Assembly: GCF_040717535.1 (NCBI RefSeq) | Contig: NZ_JBFEFI010000002.1 | Location: forward strand, 558,001-622,000 | Direction of reading: 5' to 3' | DNA length: 64,000 nt | DNA from: Thalassoglobus sp. JC818 | Lineage (GTDB): Bacteria; Planctomycetota; Planctomycetia; Planctomycetales; Planctomycetaceae | In this document: positions 17,124-26,516 of the stretch, one piece after another | Numbering within the stretch: the stretch's first letter is position 1 | Layout of the letters: every line of letters begins with the position of its first letter | Notes under the pieces: generated by a model | The model's input: only the letters and a program-made list of their open reading frames with translations | The model's database searches: none | What the model was told of the DNA's origin: nothing | Position numbers and translations under genes: made by a program

Positions 17124-17798
17124 ATGTGCGCGAAAAGAATCTACATGCCTGATCCCCGGGCAGCAGTCACGAACGATTTGATCATTCGGAAGATTGTTGA
17201 GGGGAGTCGAGTTATCGATCTCGGGTGCGGCGATGCCAGCTTGATTAAGCGTTTGCGCGATGAGCACTCGTGTGATGTTCTGGGAGTCGAGCGGGACGAG
17301 GAACTTTTCATTCGAGGAATCGAAGCGGGAGTTCCCATGCTTCAGGCGGATATGAATCAGGGGCTCGATGAACTCCCCGCCCAGAGTTTTGATTTTGCGA
17401 TTCTCAGCCAGACACTCCAGCAGATTGACCGGCCGCTTGATCTGCTGAATGAAATCTTCCGGATCGCTCGCCGTGCTCTGGTGGTTGTGCCGAACTTTGC
17501 ACACTGGAAAGTTCGATTGCAGATTCTTCTGCGAGGCCGGGCTCCGGTGACGAGCCATTTACCCTACGAGTGGTACGAATCGCCGAACGTTCACTTTCTG
17601 TCGATGGTGGATTTCCGCGAATTGGCGAACGAAGGCAACTTCAAGATTGTGCGGGAACTGCCGATCATCGGCAGCCGGGCTGTCAAACGGGCTTCGTTCG
17701 CAAACTGGCGAGCGCATAGTGCTCTGTATGTTCTGGAACGCAACTCGAGTGAAGAGTCGCTGAAGTCGAGTGAGAGTCGAGAACTCGTCACCGCTTAA
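17124..17798 (+). CDS. metW: methionine biosynthesis protein MetW
   Basis: A 224-aa class I SAM-dependent methyltransferase-fold protein that accompanies MetX in many bacteria and is needed for full homoserine acetyltransferase activity. The glycine-rich motif I is VIDLGCGDASLIKRL (residues about 31-45). Family blocks include VLGVERDEELFIRGIEAGVPM, FDFAILSQTLQQ and FAHWKVRLQ. The C-terminal 25 residues (after YVLERNSS) are Ser/Glu-rich and probably disordered. Direct adjacency to metX supports the name. Confidence 0.92.
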   Translation: MCAKRIYMPDPRAAVTNDLIIRKIVEGSRVIDLGCGDASLIKRLRDEHSCDVLGVERDEELFIRGIEAGVPMLQADMNQGLDELPAQSFDFAILSQTLQQIDRPLDLLNEIFRIARRALVVVPNFAHWKVRLQILLRGRAPVTSHLPYEWYESPNVHFLSMVDFRELANEGNFKIVRELPIIGSRAVKRASFANWRAHSALYVLERNSSEESLKSSESRELVTA

Positions 17799-17990
17799 GA
17801 CCATTTTCAACGATTTGCGTGTGCGTCTATTGTTGTTTCTTTTGGTGATTGCCTTATTTCCGGTCTGATCTCACTTCATTTCTGGGTTAGACTGAAGTGC
17901 TTCTTTCGAGGTTGTCTGGTTTTGACGAGATCGAAGTCGGGACTGTCAAACTGGTCGTTGGTCTCGTTTGTTGAGATGAGAAGGCAACAT

Positions 17991-18818
17991 ATGCGAAGCT
18001 TTCAAGTTCTCTATCTGGTAGCCATTGTCCCGTTGTTTGTCGGAGTGGTTTTCGCTCAGGACGAGACTGTCGAAGGCTGGGTTCCGCCGGATGATCCGAA
18101 ACCTCAGCAGATCCTGCAGGAAGCTCGCGACGATTTCGCCGCAGGTCGACATTCGCAAGCCCTTGCCAAGCATGTCTGGTTTCATCGTCATGCTTTGGAA
18201 TACGTCCCGTCGCTGCGCGGAGTCCGGTTGTCGTTTGCTTTGTCGTATTGGGCGGAGCTTGCTGAAGAATTTCCTCCGGCACTCGAAGCTTTGAAAGAAG
18301 AACGCGATCAGGTTGCTGAGAGAATTGCTTCGGATGATCAGCCAGCGATTGCGTTTCAAGAACTTGCCGCGCTGAACAACTATCTGGTTGCGCCTGACGA
18401 AACAGTGAAGGTCTTTCAAAGACTGCACTTCAAGAATCCGAAACTCGCGAGGGAAGTTTTCTTAGTCGCCAAGCCTTATCTGATTCTCAAGAAGCAGTTT
18501 CCGCTGCTGGTGCATTATCTGCCGCCTGAGGAAGAGTCGCTCCGCATTGAGAACACTTATCGGAGCGGGATGGATCGAGCTGAGAAACGTTCGGAAACTG
18601 AAAGCAAAACGCTACTGAAGCAATTTTATCGCAAAGCGATGACGAGCGATGCTGCCTTGCTTGTCGCCGTTCTCAAACTGAGCAATCAGAGCGAGCAAGC
18701 GGAATCAATCGCGGAACACTTTCGATCACTCTCAGATGCGTCGGAGCATCAAGACGCCATCACATCTGCTTTGAATGGCGAATTTCCGGAGCCGTTTCCA
18801 GCTGTGAACTCTGAGTAG
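17991..18818 (+). CDS. secreted helical-repeat hypothetical protein
   Basis: A protein of about 275 aa with a signal peptide (FQVLYLVAIVPLFVGVVFAQ). The mature part is alpha-helical and TPR-like: residues after the signal read PKPQQILQEARDDFAAGRHSQALAKHVWFH, with a helix-turn-helix period of about 34. No Cys and no catalytic motif are present. Start chosen at ATG 17991 because GAGAAGG lies 6 bases upstream; earlier in-frame starts (17922, 17976) would put the hydrophobic core too far inside. Probably periplasmic; function unknown. It is convergent with the next gene (95-base gap). Confidence 0.72.
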   Translation: MRSFQVLYLVAIVPLFVGVVFAQDETVEGWVPPDDPKPQQILQEARDDFAAGRHSQALAKHVWFHRHALEYVPSLRGVRLSFALSYWAELAEEFPPALEALKEERDQVAERIASDDQPAIAFQELAALNNYLVAPDETVKVFQRLHFKNPKLAREVFLVAKPYLILKKQFPLLVHYLPPEEESLRIENTYRSGMDRAEKRSETESKTLLKQFYRKAMTSDAALLVAVLKLSNQSEQAESIAEHFRSLSDASEHQDAITSALNGEFPEPFPAVNSE

Positions 18819-18913
18819 AGCGACGTCGAACGGTCTTCACCCATCTTGACTCTTTAAGCGTGCTATCGCTGATTTCAGAAAAGTCGTTTGCACGAGCGAT
18901 TCTGAAAATCTGC

Positions 18914-19267
18914 TCAAGCGACCTTTTCGATCTGGCTGACGTCGAGGCGGTTGCTCAGCTTGACCTTCAGGTAGCGTTCGCCGATTGCGTTATAGAAGTA
19001 GACAACGTTCTGATCGGCAGCCCAGATGGCACTTAATCGCAAGCTGCGAGGCCCTCGGAGGATGTATTCGACTCCGCAGACCGACCCCTTGGAACGGAGC
19101 GGTTTGATTCGTGTTTGAAACTGATTGCTGAGAAGATTTTCTGATTCGCACAGAGTTTCGTGAACAAAACCATGAAGCTCTGAGAAGTCGCTCAAGTTGC
19201 GATCGAGTTCCTGCATCGTCTCCGCCTGAGTCGAGAGTAATCGGACATCCTTGTCGGGAGGAATCAT
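18914..19267 (-). CDS. small hypothetical protein, possibly the 3' part of a frameshifted gene
   Basis: A 117-aa soluble product from ATG 19267. It contains a helical first half (ETMQELDRNLSDFSELHGF) and a beta-rich second half (SVCGVEYILRGPRSLRLSAIWAADQ, then VVYFYNAIGERYLKVKL). The same frame stays open upstream to about 19362 with protein-like text (VAVSPNISELPDCHTSIIL) but without an ATG. A second frame from ATG 19457 gives ISETIAIATFEHEFKQATG and breaks near the same place. A single-base indel around 19362 would join them into one protein of about 180 aa. No family recognised. Confidence 0.55.
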   Translation of the reverse strand: MIPPDKDVRLLSTQAETMQELDRNLSDFSELHGFVHETLCESENLLSNQFQTRIKPLRSKGSVCGVEYILRGPRSLRLSAIWAADQNVVYFYNAIGERYLKVKLSNRLDVSQIEKVA

Positions 19268-19614
19268 CGACTCAGGTGCTTGCCGAAGTTTGGTCAGAAT
19301 GATGCTGGTATGACAATCCGGCAACTCCGAGATATTCGGGCTGACCGCTACATCTTAACTCTTCGGAATTGTCTCTCACGAAGAGGCTCAACGGTCCTCC
19401 AGTTGCCTGTTTGAATTCGTGCTCAAACGTAGCGATGGCAATCGTCTCCGAGATCATCGGGCAACTGTTCGAGTGTGGGTTATTTGTGTGAGAGCAATTG
19501 ATTGGATTGTTACGACAAGGGAAAGACGTGAAGTTTCGGCAACATCAGCGCCCCGTTGCGGAAACATGTCGTAGGGTTGCATCGTGGATGATTGTGAGAA
19601 CGGATTCGTTCTCG

Positions 19615-20250
19615 ATGAAAACCCGGATGAGCAGCATGCCCCTCATGATTTTAGTTTTGATCTTCGCCGTCAGCTTGTTCACAGCAGCGACCATTGCGTG
19701 GGATGTTCGGTTTAAGAAAATTCCGAACCAGTTGACGATTCCCATGTTTTTCGCTGGCTGGGTTTATCAGCTGGTGATGTCAATGCTCTACGGCTGGCAC
19801 CATCTTGGTTCCGCTGCGCTGGGATTTCTTCTGGGCTTTGGGATTCTCTTCGTCCTCTGGTTTGTTGGAGGCGGCGGAGGTGGAGATGTGAAGTTGATTG
19901 GCGCACTGAGCGTTTGGCTTGGATTTCAAATGACGCTCTACGTGTTGATTCTCAGCACTCTGATCGTGTTGGTCAGCACTGTCGGCGTGGTGCTTTGGAG
20001 CTTGATCGTTCGCGGAGCCCGTTCGACGAAGGGGCAGTATCTGGGGACTGGCAAAAATCAAGATGCAAGTGCTCCCCGTTCGGAGACAGCGTCCGACAAA
20101 GTCAATCGCCGCGTGATGACATTCGCGGGACCGGTCGGAATTGCAACGTGGGTGGTTCTGTTCTGGTTCTATCCGCAACTGACGACACAACTTTCCGCTG
20201 ATGAAGCGCGGGATGCATCTGCTGCTGTCACATCGGAGGTTTCCGGATGA
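19615..20250 (+). CDS. prepilin peptidase, A24 family (CpaA/TadV type)
   Basis: An inner-membrane aspartyl peptidase of about 211 aa that removes prepilin leader peptides. The two catalytic aspartates are visible: TIAWDVRFKKIPN (first, after the first TM helix) and VGGGGGGDVKLIGAL (second, GxGD-type). Six hydrophobic segments are seen. It lacks the methyltransferase-type N-terminal domain of PilD, as usual for the short CpaA forms. Start uncertain: ATGs at 19588, 19615, 19627 and 19636 are all in frame. It heads the Tad operon; its stop overlaps the next start as ATGA. Confidence 0.88.
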   Translation: MKTRMSSMPLMILVLIFAVSLFTAATIAWDVRFKKIPNQLTIPMFFAGWVYQLVMSMLYGWHHLGSAALGFLLGFGILFVLWFVGGGGGGDVKLIGALSVWLGFQMTLYVLILSTLIVLVSTVGVVLWSLIVRGARSTKGQYLGTGKNQDASAPRSETASDKVNRRVMTFAGPVGIATWVVLFWFYPQLTTQLSADEARDASAAVTSEVSG

Positions 20251-20669
20251 GGTCGCGTCATTCTTGCAGCATTGGTGAACGACGACGGGTTGTGAGAACA
20301 GGCAGCTTGAGCCTGGAACTCACGCTCGTTCTTCCAATTCTGCTCGTGATGCTCTTCGGTTTGTTTGAATTTGCTTTGCTGTTTAACGCACGAATTGAAT
20401 TGGACCGGGCCACACGTGCTGGGGCTCGGATTGCGATGATGCAGGGAGTCGATGCTTCGGTTGTAGAGCGAGAAGTGAAGCAATCGCTGAGGCCGAAATT
20501 CGCTCGAGCGGTTTCGATTGGAATGCAGCTTGGAGAGTTCTCAGGAGACGAAGTCGTCGTTGAAGCAGGACTTCCGATGACGGTGGCGAGTCCGAATCTG
20601 TTGTGGCCGATTGGGTACAACCTTGTCGGGCAGGAGATCGTGACTCTGGTGCGAGTCCGCAAAGAATAG
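20247..20669 (+). CDS. TadE-like pilus assembly protein
   Basis: A 140-aa protein with the TadE pattern: a short basic N-terminus, then SLSLELTLVLPILLVMLFGLFEFALLF. This is a single pseudopilin-like hydrophobic segment with the conserved Glu (residue 27), ended by an F-E-F turn. A RATRAGARIA helix follows (residues about 53-62). TadE proteins are minor pseudopilins of Tad/Flp pili and may be processed by the prepilin peptidase encoded just upstream. Start ATG overlaps the previous stop by four bases (ATGA), showing translational coupling. Confidence 0.85.
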   Translation: MRSRHSCSIGERRRVVRTGSLSLELTLVLPILLVMLFGLFEFALLFNARIELDRATRAGARIAMMQGVDASVVEREVKQSLRPKFARAVSIGMQLGEFSGDEVVVEAGLPMTVASPNLLWPIGYNLVGQEIVTLVRVRKE

Positions 20670-20729
20670 TGGTTGAAGAAAGGTATTGCGCTGGGGCGAT
20701 TCGCCCACGGGCAATGGGGAGAGAGAATC

Positions 20730-21665
20730 GTGAAACGTATTTCACCAGCATTTTTGACGATGGCAATGCTAGGAGTCGTTGGTCTTCTGGTGAGCATGTA
20801 CTTCGCCAAACATATGTTTGCGAAGGAAGAGTTCGTCATTGAAGATCCAATCATCGAGATCCCGATGGCGTTGACCGAACTGGCTCCTGGAACGTTGATC
20901 ACAGAGTTGCATCTAGGGATCGGTCGGGCGCGAGAGTCGTCTTTGACGCCGGAAACGGTGATCAAAGATCGCGTTCTTTTGGGCCGCATTGTGAAGGAAA
21001 CAATCCCCGCAGCTGAGCCGATTCGGACGAACGCACTCTATCCTCCAAACGAAGGTCCGCCTCTCGACATTGCACAAGGCATGCGAGCGGTCACTGTTCG
21101 TGTTGACGGAGCAGATTTGGGAACTGTTCGCCTGCTGCAACCGGGCGAATACGTTGACGTTCTCTTTACTCCTGAGGACCTGCCTGAGCTGGAAGCGACC
21201 GGTGGATTGATCATGACACTTTTTCGTGGTGTGAAAGTTCTCGCTTTGAACGGTCTGCAGCGAGGAGGCAACCGGGCTTCGAGCCAAGGGAGCGATGTCA
21301 CCCTCGAACTGACTCCTTCACAAGCCAATGTCGTCTTGCTGGCACAGGACAAAGGGGCTTTGAATTTAACTTTTAATCCAGACGGAAAAGGTGACGGTTT
21401 CATTGCTGTCAGTGATGAGAACCGTGCGACGTTGAATCAAATTTTGGGACTTCAGGAACCTGAACCACCAGAAGAAGCTGACAAGGAAACCGCATTCGTG
21501 ACTGAGTCGTTTTCCGGGTCGAATCGACGGATGTCGTCGTTCGTCGGAGGTCGTCGAAGTGATCAGTATGTCATTGAGCAGTACGACTACAACGACGTCA
21601 GCAGCCAGGGTGCGGGTGGTCCGGCGGCGGACCCGGCCAGCTCAATCAATTCCATTGAGAACTAA
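20730..21665 (+). CDS. cpaB: Flp pilus assembly protein CpaB/RcpC (SAF domain)
   Basis: A protein of about 311 aa with one N-terminal membrane anchor (FLTMAMLGVVGLLVSMYFA). A SAF/RcpC region follows: MALTELAPGTLITELHLGIG, then KDRVLLGRIVKETIPAAEPI, MRAVTVRVDGADLGTVRLLQPGEYVDVLF, and the C-terminal SQANVVLLAQDKGALNLTF. CpaB is an outer-membrane/periplasmic partner of the Tad secretin. Start: GTG 20730 with GGGGAGAGAG upstream; a TTG at 20673 is possible but lacks a ribosome-binding site. The last 60 residues are polar and probably disordered. Confidence 0.87.
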   Translation: MKRISPAFLTMAMLGVVGLLVSMYFAKHMFAKEEFVIEDPIIEIPMALTELAPGTLITELHLGIGRARESSLTPETVIKDRVLLGRIVKETIPAAEPIRTNALYPPNEGPPLDIAQGMRAVTVRVDGADLGTVRLLQPGEYVDVLFTPEDLPELEATGGLIMTLFRGVKVLALNGLQRGGNRASSQGSDVTLELTPSQANVVLLAQDKGALNLTFNPDGKGDGFIAVSDENRATLNQILGLQEPEPPEEADKETAFVTESFSGSNRRMSSFVGGRRSDQYVIEQYDYNDVSSQGAGGPAADPASSINSIEN

Positions 21666-21721
21666 AGCAAAGTGATTCTCCCTGAAGAAATATCAGTCGA
21701 TAGAGTCACCACAGATCAGAG

Positions 21722-22972
21722 ATGCGAAAATTCCGAAATCAACACTTGTCATATTCTCGACGCGGAAGTCTGATTCCGGCCGTCGCTGTGGCAATTGTTG
21801 TGTTCGGTGGCGCGATGGCTCTGGTGCTCAATCGCTTCTGGATCTCGATCGGTCAGGAAGAACTCGAAACAGTTGTTCAATCGGCCGCTTTGTCTGCGGC
21901 GACTCAATTGGCGAGCGATGACCTGTTGCGAGACAGGTTCGATGATCGTTGGCACATTGAGCGATTGAACGTGATTCGTGAGAACGTCGAAGAGTTCGTT
22001 TCGGCAGACCGAGTCATGGGAAAGCAACCTGTGATCCCGCAGGTTTCAGGGATCGAATTCGGTCGTCTGGTTTCCAGCTCCTTGACGGGACAGGTCAACT
22101 TTCTGCAAACGAATGCTTTTCCGAACACTGTTCTTGTGACGGGAGTGTGCCGGGAATCCGACCGGAATTCGGTGTCGTTGTTGATGCCGTTTTTGACTGG
22201 TCGTTCGAAAGCGGACCTGCTCAAACGGGCGGAAGCATCGATCAGAAACGACATTGTCGGATTGCGTCCATTCGTCGATGTTGGAATCCCTATGTGGCCA
22301 CTCGGATTGCTGAATGATGACGAAGTGGAGCAAGTCTTCTCTCTGGAGTCAGGGTCTGCGAGCAGTCGACTCGAGGATCAGTATTCATGGGATTCCGCGA
22401 CCGGAAGCGTCTTAAATGAACCGGATGGGCTACCGGAAATCGTTGTGGAATTTCATTCTGATCCTGCACTGGCCACGGGATGCGTGATCGAACTTGGCAA
22501 TCGACTCGAATCAGCGACGGTTCAAATTCAGATCGAGTTTGGAATCACAGCGAGTCAGCTTGAGAATTCGGGTGGATGGATCGACTTTCAGCAGTTTCCT
22601 GTTTCGAAGAATTGTGGTTGGACCATCGATCAAGGTGTGTTCGATCGACTGAAGTCGAAGATCGGTCAAGCTCGTATCGTCGGACTGTGTACAGCAACTG
22701 CGGAAGAAGCCGAGACATCACAGCAAGCTGAAGTCGTTGGAACAGCGGTGTTGAAGCGACTGGTCGGTGCACGGTTGATGTCGGTTCAGCAGACATCGAC
22801 GTCAACAATTGCCGTCTTTCAAGAGGCTGTTGTCTGCACGCGAACTGCTGTGCCAGCCGGATCGGGCTCCCCGGCCTTTTCTGAGTTGTCTTTCACTGAG
22901 AACGCCGGGCTGCATCCATACATTTATCGCGTTGAACTGACACGGCACGTTGACGCCGGTTTGTCGTACTGA
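21722..22972 (+). CDS. TadG-like pseudopilin family protein
   Basis: A 416-aa protein with an N-terminal GSLIPAVAVAIVVFGGAMALVLN segment typical of TadE/TadG-type proteins. SAALSAATQLA helix text follows (residues about 53-63), as in the TadG N-terminal domain. The rest is a large periplasmic region, partly beta-rich, with no von Willebrand A motif (DxSxS) seen. TadG is a minor pilin-like component of Tad machines. Position between cpaB and cpaF supports the call. Similarity beyond the first 80 residues is not recognised. Confidence 0.72.
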   Translation: MRKFRNQHLSYSRRGSLIPAVAVAIVVFGGAMALVLNRFWISIGQEELETVVQSAALSAATQLASDDLLRDRFDDRWHIERLNVIRENVEEFVSADRVMGKQPVIPQVSGIEFGRLVSSSLTGQVNFLQTNAFPNTVLVTGVCRESDRNSVSLLMPFLTGRSKADLLKRAEASIRNDIVGLRPFVDVGIPMWPLGLLNDDEVEQVFSLESGSASSRLEDQYSWDSATGSVLNEPDGLPEIVVEFHSDPALATGCVIELGNRLESATVQIQIEFGITASQLENSGGWIDFQQFPVSKNCGWTIDQGVFDRLKSKIGQARIVGLCTATAEEAETSQQAEVVGTAVLKRLVGARLMSVQQTSTSTIAVFQEAVVCTRTAVPAGSGSPAFSELSFTENAGLHPYIYRVELTRHVDAGLSY

Positions 22973-22998
22973 AATTTGAGTTGTCCTGGGAAACTTCC

Positions 22999-24336
22999 AT
23001 GATTGCTGTCCACGAACAATTGAACAGTCCTGAAGTCAACAGGCGTGAAGTTGAATTTCAGGAACGGAAGCGAGCACTGCATCGGCAGGTTGTTGACGTA
23101 ATCGACCTGTCCAAAGCGGGAGAACTCGGAGAGGCGGAGTTCCGTTCGCAACTGAGCGCGCTGGCGAGTTACCTCTGTCGTCGGAGTGAAGCTGGACTCT
23201 CCGAGGATGAACAAGCGGTCATGGTTCGTGAGATCCTCGATGAGATCTACGGGTTTGGTCCGCTTCAAGGTTTGATGGATGATCCAAGCGTCAGTGATGT
23301 GCTTGTGAACGGAGCGAACTCGGTATTTGTCGAACGGAATGGAGTTCTCAAAAAAACGTCCGTGGAGTTTGCGAACGACGAGCATCTGCTGTCTTTCATC
23401 CAACGATTGGTGGGGCAAGCGGGCCGCCGGATCGACGAAGTTTCGCCGATGGTTGATGCCAAGCTGGCCGATGGATCGCGTCTGCATGCTGTCATTCCGC
23501 CGCTTGCGCTTCGCGGTCCAACACTATCGATTCGCCGCTTCAAAAAGGACATCGTGAAGATCGAAGATATGGTCGACATGGGAACTCTAGCTCCCGAGAT
23601 GGCCGACTTTTTAATTGCAGCAGTGAAGTCGCGTGCGAACATTCTTCTTTCCGGTGGAACGGGCGCAGGAAAGACCACCATGCTCAACAACCTGAGTCGG
23701 TTCATCCCGTCTACTGAGCGTGTGATCACGATCGAAGAGACTGCTGAGCTGCAATTGCAGCAAGATGATGTCGTTGGTCTGGAAACGCGGATGGCGAACA
23801 TCGAAGGTCGCGGAATCGTGACGCCTCGAGAACTGTTGCGGAACTCGCTTCGTATGCGACCGGATCGCATCATCGTCGGTGAAGCACGTGGTGGTGAAGT
23901 CCTCGACATGCTGCAAGCGATGAACACCGGGCACGACGGGTCGATGAGTACCATTCACGCCAATGATACAAACGACGCACTGGCCAGGCTGGAGTTGATG
24001 ATTGCATTGTCGGGTGTCGAACTCCCGAACTCGGTCAGTCGGCAATACATCGCTTCTGCGATTCAATTGTTTGTTCATATTACTCGACTCAGTTCCGGTG
24101 AGAGAAAAGTTGTGCAGGTGTCTGAGCTCGTCGGTGTCAAAGACGGCGAGTTCCTACTCGAGGACATCTTTGTTTACCGCTCGACCGGGAAAACGGAGAA
24201 CGGCAAAGCGAGCGGAGAGTTCTTCGCGACGGGATACCGGCCGAAGCTTGTGGGGAAGATGAATGCTGCTGGCGTCGAAACGGAACGTGCGTGGTTCACA
24301 GCACGACAACTGAAAATGCCTCAAACGGCGGATTGA
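22999..24336 (+). CDS. cpaF: Tad pilus assembly ATPase CpaF/TadA
   Basis: A 445-aa hexameric secretion ATPase that powers pilus assembly. Walker A is LLSGGTGAGKTTMLNNLS. The Asp box/Walker B is ERVITIEETAELQL, and the His box is GHDGSMSTIHAND. The N-terminal domain includes EIYGFGPLQGLMDDPSVSDVLVNG, the hallmark of the CpaF subgroup of type II/IV secretion ATPases. Start: ATG 22999 with GGGAAAC upstream, against TTG 22981. It sits in order with tadB and tadC downstream. Confidence 0.95.
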   Translation: MIAVHEQLNSPEVNRREVEFQERKRALHRQVVDVIDLSKAGELGEAEFRSQLSALASYLCRRSEAGLSEDEQAVMVREILDEIYGFGPLQGLMDDPSVSDVLVNGANSVFVERNGVLKKTSVEFANDEHLLSFIQRLVGQAGRRIDEVSPMVDAKLADGSRLHAVIPPLALRGPTLSIRRFKKDIVKIEDMVDMGTLAPEMADFLIAAVKSRANILLSGGTGAGKTTMLNNLSRFIPSTERVITIEETAELQLQQDDVVGLETRMANIEGRGIVTPRELLRNSLRMRPDRIIVGEARGGEVLDMLQAMNTGHDGSMSTIHANDTNDALARLELMIALSGVELPNSVSRQYIASAIQLFVHITRLSSGERKVVQVSELVGVKDGEFLLEDIFVYRSTGKTENGKASGEFFATGYRPKLVGKMNAAGVETERAWFTARQLKMPQTAD

Positions 24337-24394
24337 ACCGGCGATCGAACAACTGAGAAGTTGGCCTCAAAGAGCACGACTGAGAGATCATGTA

Positions 24395-25243
24395 ATGGCG
24401 ACGACAGCACTAACATCGACGAGCGATTTTTCCGCGATTCTGAAATCTCATGATGAGTTCGGTGTCGAAGATGATCCGTCGTTGAGCAATGGAATGAATC
24501 GTCACTTTGACGATCTGGTGATTCAATCCGGAATCGGAATTTCTCCGCCGATGGTGCTCGCGCTGGTGTTCTGTTCGGCGGTGACACTCTCTGGGATCGT
24601 CTTTGTTATTCACGAAAATCTTCTGACAACTGCTGTGGCTGCTGTCGTTGGAACTGTTCTGTCGATGATGGTCTTGTTCTTTATGAGGTCACGGCGACAG
24701 AAAATCCTATCTGAACAGCTGCCTGAAATGATCGACGAACTCGCACGAGCTGCCAAAGCCGGCAGGAGCCTCGAGCAGGCGTTGATCTGGGTCTCGCAGC
24801 AGATTCCTGCTCCGCTGGGAAATGAGTTGAAACTGTGTACTCGCAAGCTTGAGTTAGGGTTGGATCTGCAAGCTGCATTCGAAGAACTGCCTCATCGCAC
24901 AGGGCTCGTCGCGACGAGAATTCTGACGACGGTGTTGACAGTGCATCAGCAGACTGGGGGAGATCTCGTCAGCGTGCTCGACCGGTTGGCTCATTCTCTT
25001 CGCGATCGTGCTCAGTTTCTCGGACGACTAAAGGCGGCCACTTCCGCGAGTCGGGCGACGGCAATTCTCATGCTGATTTTGCCTCCGGCGATCGTTCTGT
25101 TTTTCCTGTTTCGGGACAGCGAATACCTGACCAATCTTTTCGCTTCTGAATGGGGACGGCGAATTACTATCGCGGCAATTGTGTTGGACCTGATCGGGGC
25201 TGCGTGGGTCTTCCGGATCTTAAAGACAAGTCAACGAGTTTAG
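24395..25243 (+). CDS. tadB: Tad pilus inner-membrane platform protein TadB
   Basis: A 282-aa T2SSF-domain membrane protein. Two TM helices lie near residues 48-92 and two near the C-terminus (about 218-240 and 255-275). The T2SSF core ELARAAKAGRSLEQALIWVSQQ, then LGNELKLCTRKLELGLDLQAAFEEL, lies between them. TadB forms the inner-membrane platform with TadC. The gene is followed 31 bases later by tadC. The first 45 residues are polar and longer than in some homologues. Confidence 0.9.
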   Translation: MATTALTSTSDFSAILKSHDEFGVEDDPSLSNGMNRHFDDLVIQSGIGISPPMVLALVFCSAVTLSGIVFVIHENLLTTAVAAVVGTVLSMMVLFFMRSRRQKILSEQLPEMIDELARAAKAGRSLEQALIWVSQQIPAPLGNELKLCTRKLELGLDLQAAFEELPHRTGLVATRILTTVLTVHQQTGGDLVSVLDRLAHSLRDRAQFLGRLKAATSASRATAILMLILPPAIVLFFLFRDSEYLTNLFASEWGRRITIAAIVLDLIGAAWVFRILKTSQRV

Positions 25244-25274
25244 CGCAGAGAAGAAAGCCAGACTGAGCGAAATC

Positions 25275-26285
25275 ATGGAAAACTTCGATCAACAGATTTT
25301 CTTTCTCGTAAGTGTTGCGATCGTTTTCGTCGTGTACGGAGTTGTCAAACTCTTTCAATGGAGGCGAAGTCGGGCATCTGTCGCATCGCCTGAACTGGAA
25401 GCTTCAGATAAGAAGAATGAAAAGGTCGTGAGCGAGGATATCCCGGACTGGATGGAAACAGGGCCGCATGACGACAGCGACTTCGTTTTCGGATGGCTGA
25501 CGCCACTGCTCTCCGCGATGATGCCGGTGCCTGCAGACAAGCGGGAAAGATTGACTCGATCACTGAGAAATGCTGGCTACTATTCTCCGCATGCGTGGCA
25601 GAACTTTAGTGCCGTCTGGTATCTGATTCTGCTGCTGCCGATCTTTGGATGTGGTGCCCTCTTGGTCATCGTTCCGGAACAGCTTGAGACGACCGTTCTT
25701 GTGGTTATGGTGATTGCAACAGCACTGGCGTGGGCGTTGCCGAGCCTTTGGATTCAAAACCGCGCGAGCGATCGATTGCGGCAGATTTCGACCGGCATGC
25801 CCGACATGCTCGACTTGTTGAACATGTGCGTTTCTCAAGGGATGACGGTGACCGGTTCGTTTCGTCGAGTCGGTCGAGACTTGAAATCAGTCTATCCAGC
25901 TTTGGCGAAAGAGATGGAAATTGTGACCGAACAAGCTCGGATCGGGATGTTGTCGCAAGCTCTGATGAACTTTGCTCATCGCGTCGATTTGCCGGAAGTG
26001 CTGTCGTTTACAAATCTTCTTACTCAAACAGAAAAGCTGGGAACAAGTGTGTCGCAAGCGCTCGCTGACTACTCTGAAGGAATGCGTCAAACTTTGCGGC
26101 AGCGAGCAGATGAAAAGGCCAACTCTGCTGCCTTCAAGCTGTTGTTTCCGACGGTGTTGTGTCTGATGCCTGCCGTCTATCTTTTCCTGCTGGGACCTTC
26201 CGTCGTTGAGTTAGGGCAGTTCTTTGAACAGGGCGCAACTGATTCGCTTCGAACCGAAATTCCGAGTCGGTTTATTGAGCCGTAA
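25275..26285 (+). CDS. tadC: Tad pilus inner-membrane platform protein TadC
   Basis: A 336-aa T2SSF-domain protein, the partner of TadB. An N-terminal TM (FFLVSVAIVFVVYGVV) and charged linker are followed by LTRSLRNAGYYSPHAWQNF, two TM helices (residues about 116-160) and the core TGMPDMLDLLNMCVSQGMTV. A second region, DLPEVLSFTNLLTQTEKLG, precedes the C-terminal TM helix. It is the last gene of the Tad operon; the next gene (sodC) begins 231 bases downstream, probably as a separate unit. Confidence 0.9.
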   Translation: MENFDQQIFFLVSVAIVFVVYGVVKLFQWRRSRASVASPELEASDKKNEKVVSEDIPDWMETGPHDDSDFVFGWLTPLLSAMMPVPADKRERLTRSLRNAGYYSPHAWQNFSAVWYLILLLPIFGCGALLVIVPEQLETTVLVVMVIATALAWALPSLWIQNRASDRLRQISTGMPDMLDLLNMCVSQGMTVTGSFRRVGRDLKSVYPALAKEMEIVTEQARIGMLSQALMNFAHRVDLPEVLSFTNLLTQTEKLGTSVSQALADYSEGMRQTLRQRADEKANSAAFKLLFPTVLCLMPAVYLFLLGPSVVELGQFFEQGATDSLRTEIPSRFIEP

Positions 26286-26516
26286 TACGATTCTTGAATC
26301 ATCAATTGTGGGCTGATGGATTTTCGATCACGTCCGGGATCAGCCGGTTTCACCAAATCGAAATGAATTTCGTCGACGTTGAATTGCTCGCTGTGATGTG
26401 AGAGAGTGGTACTTGTGGTGGGAGTTCAAGCTGTGGATGTGATTCGACAGCCCAACACCACCCGCTTTCTTTCCGAAGACAGTTGATCTTCTATTCAAAT
26501 CAGGAGTGATTTTACG

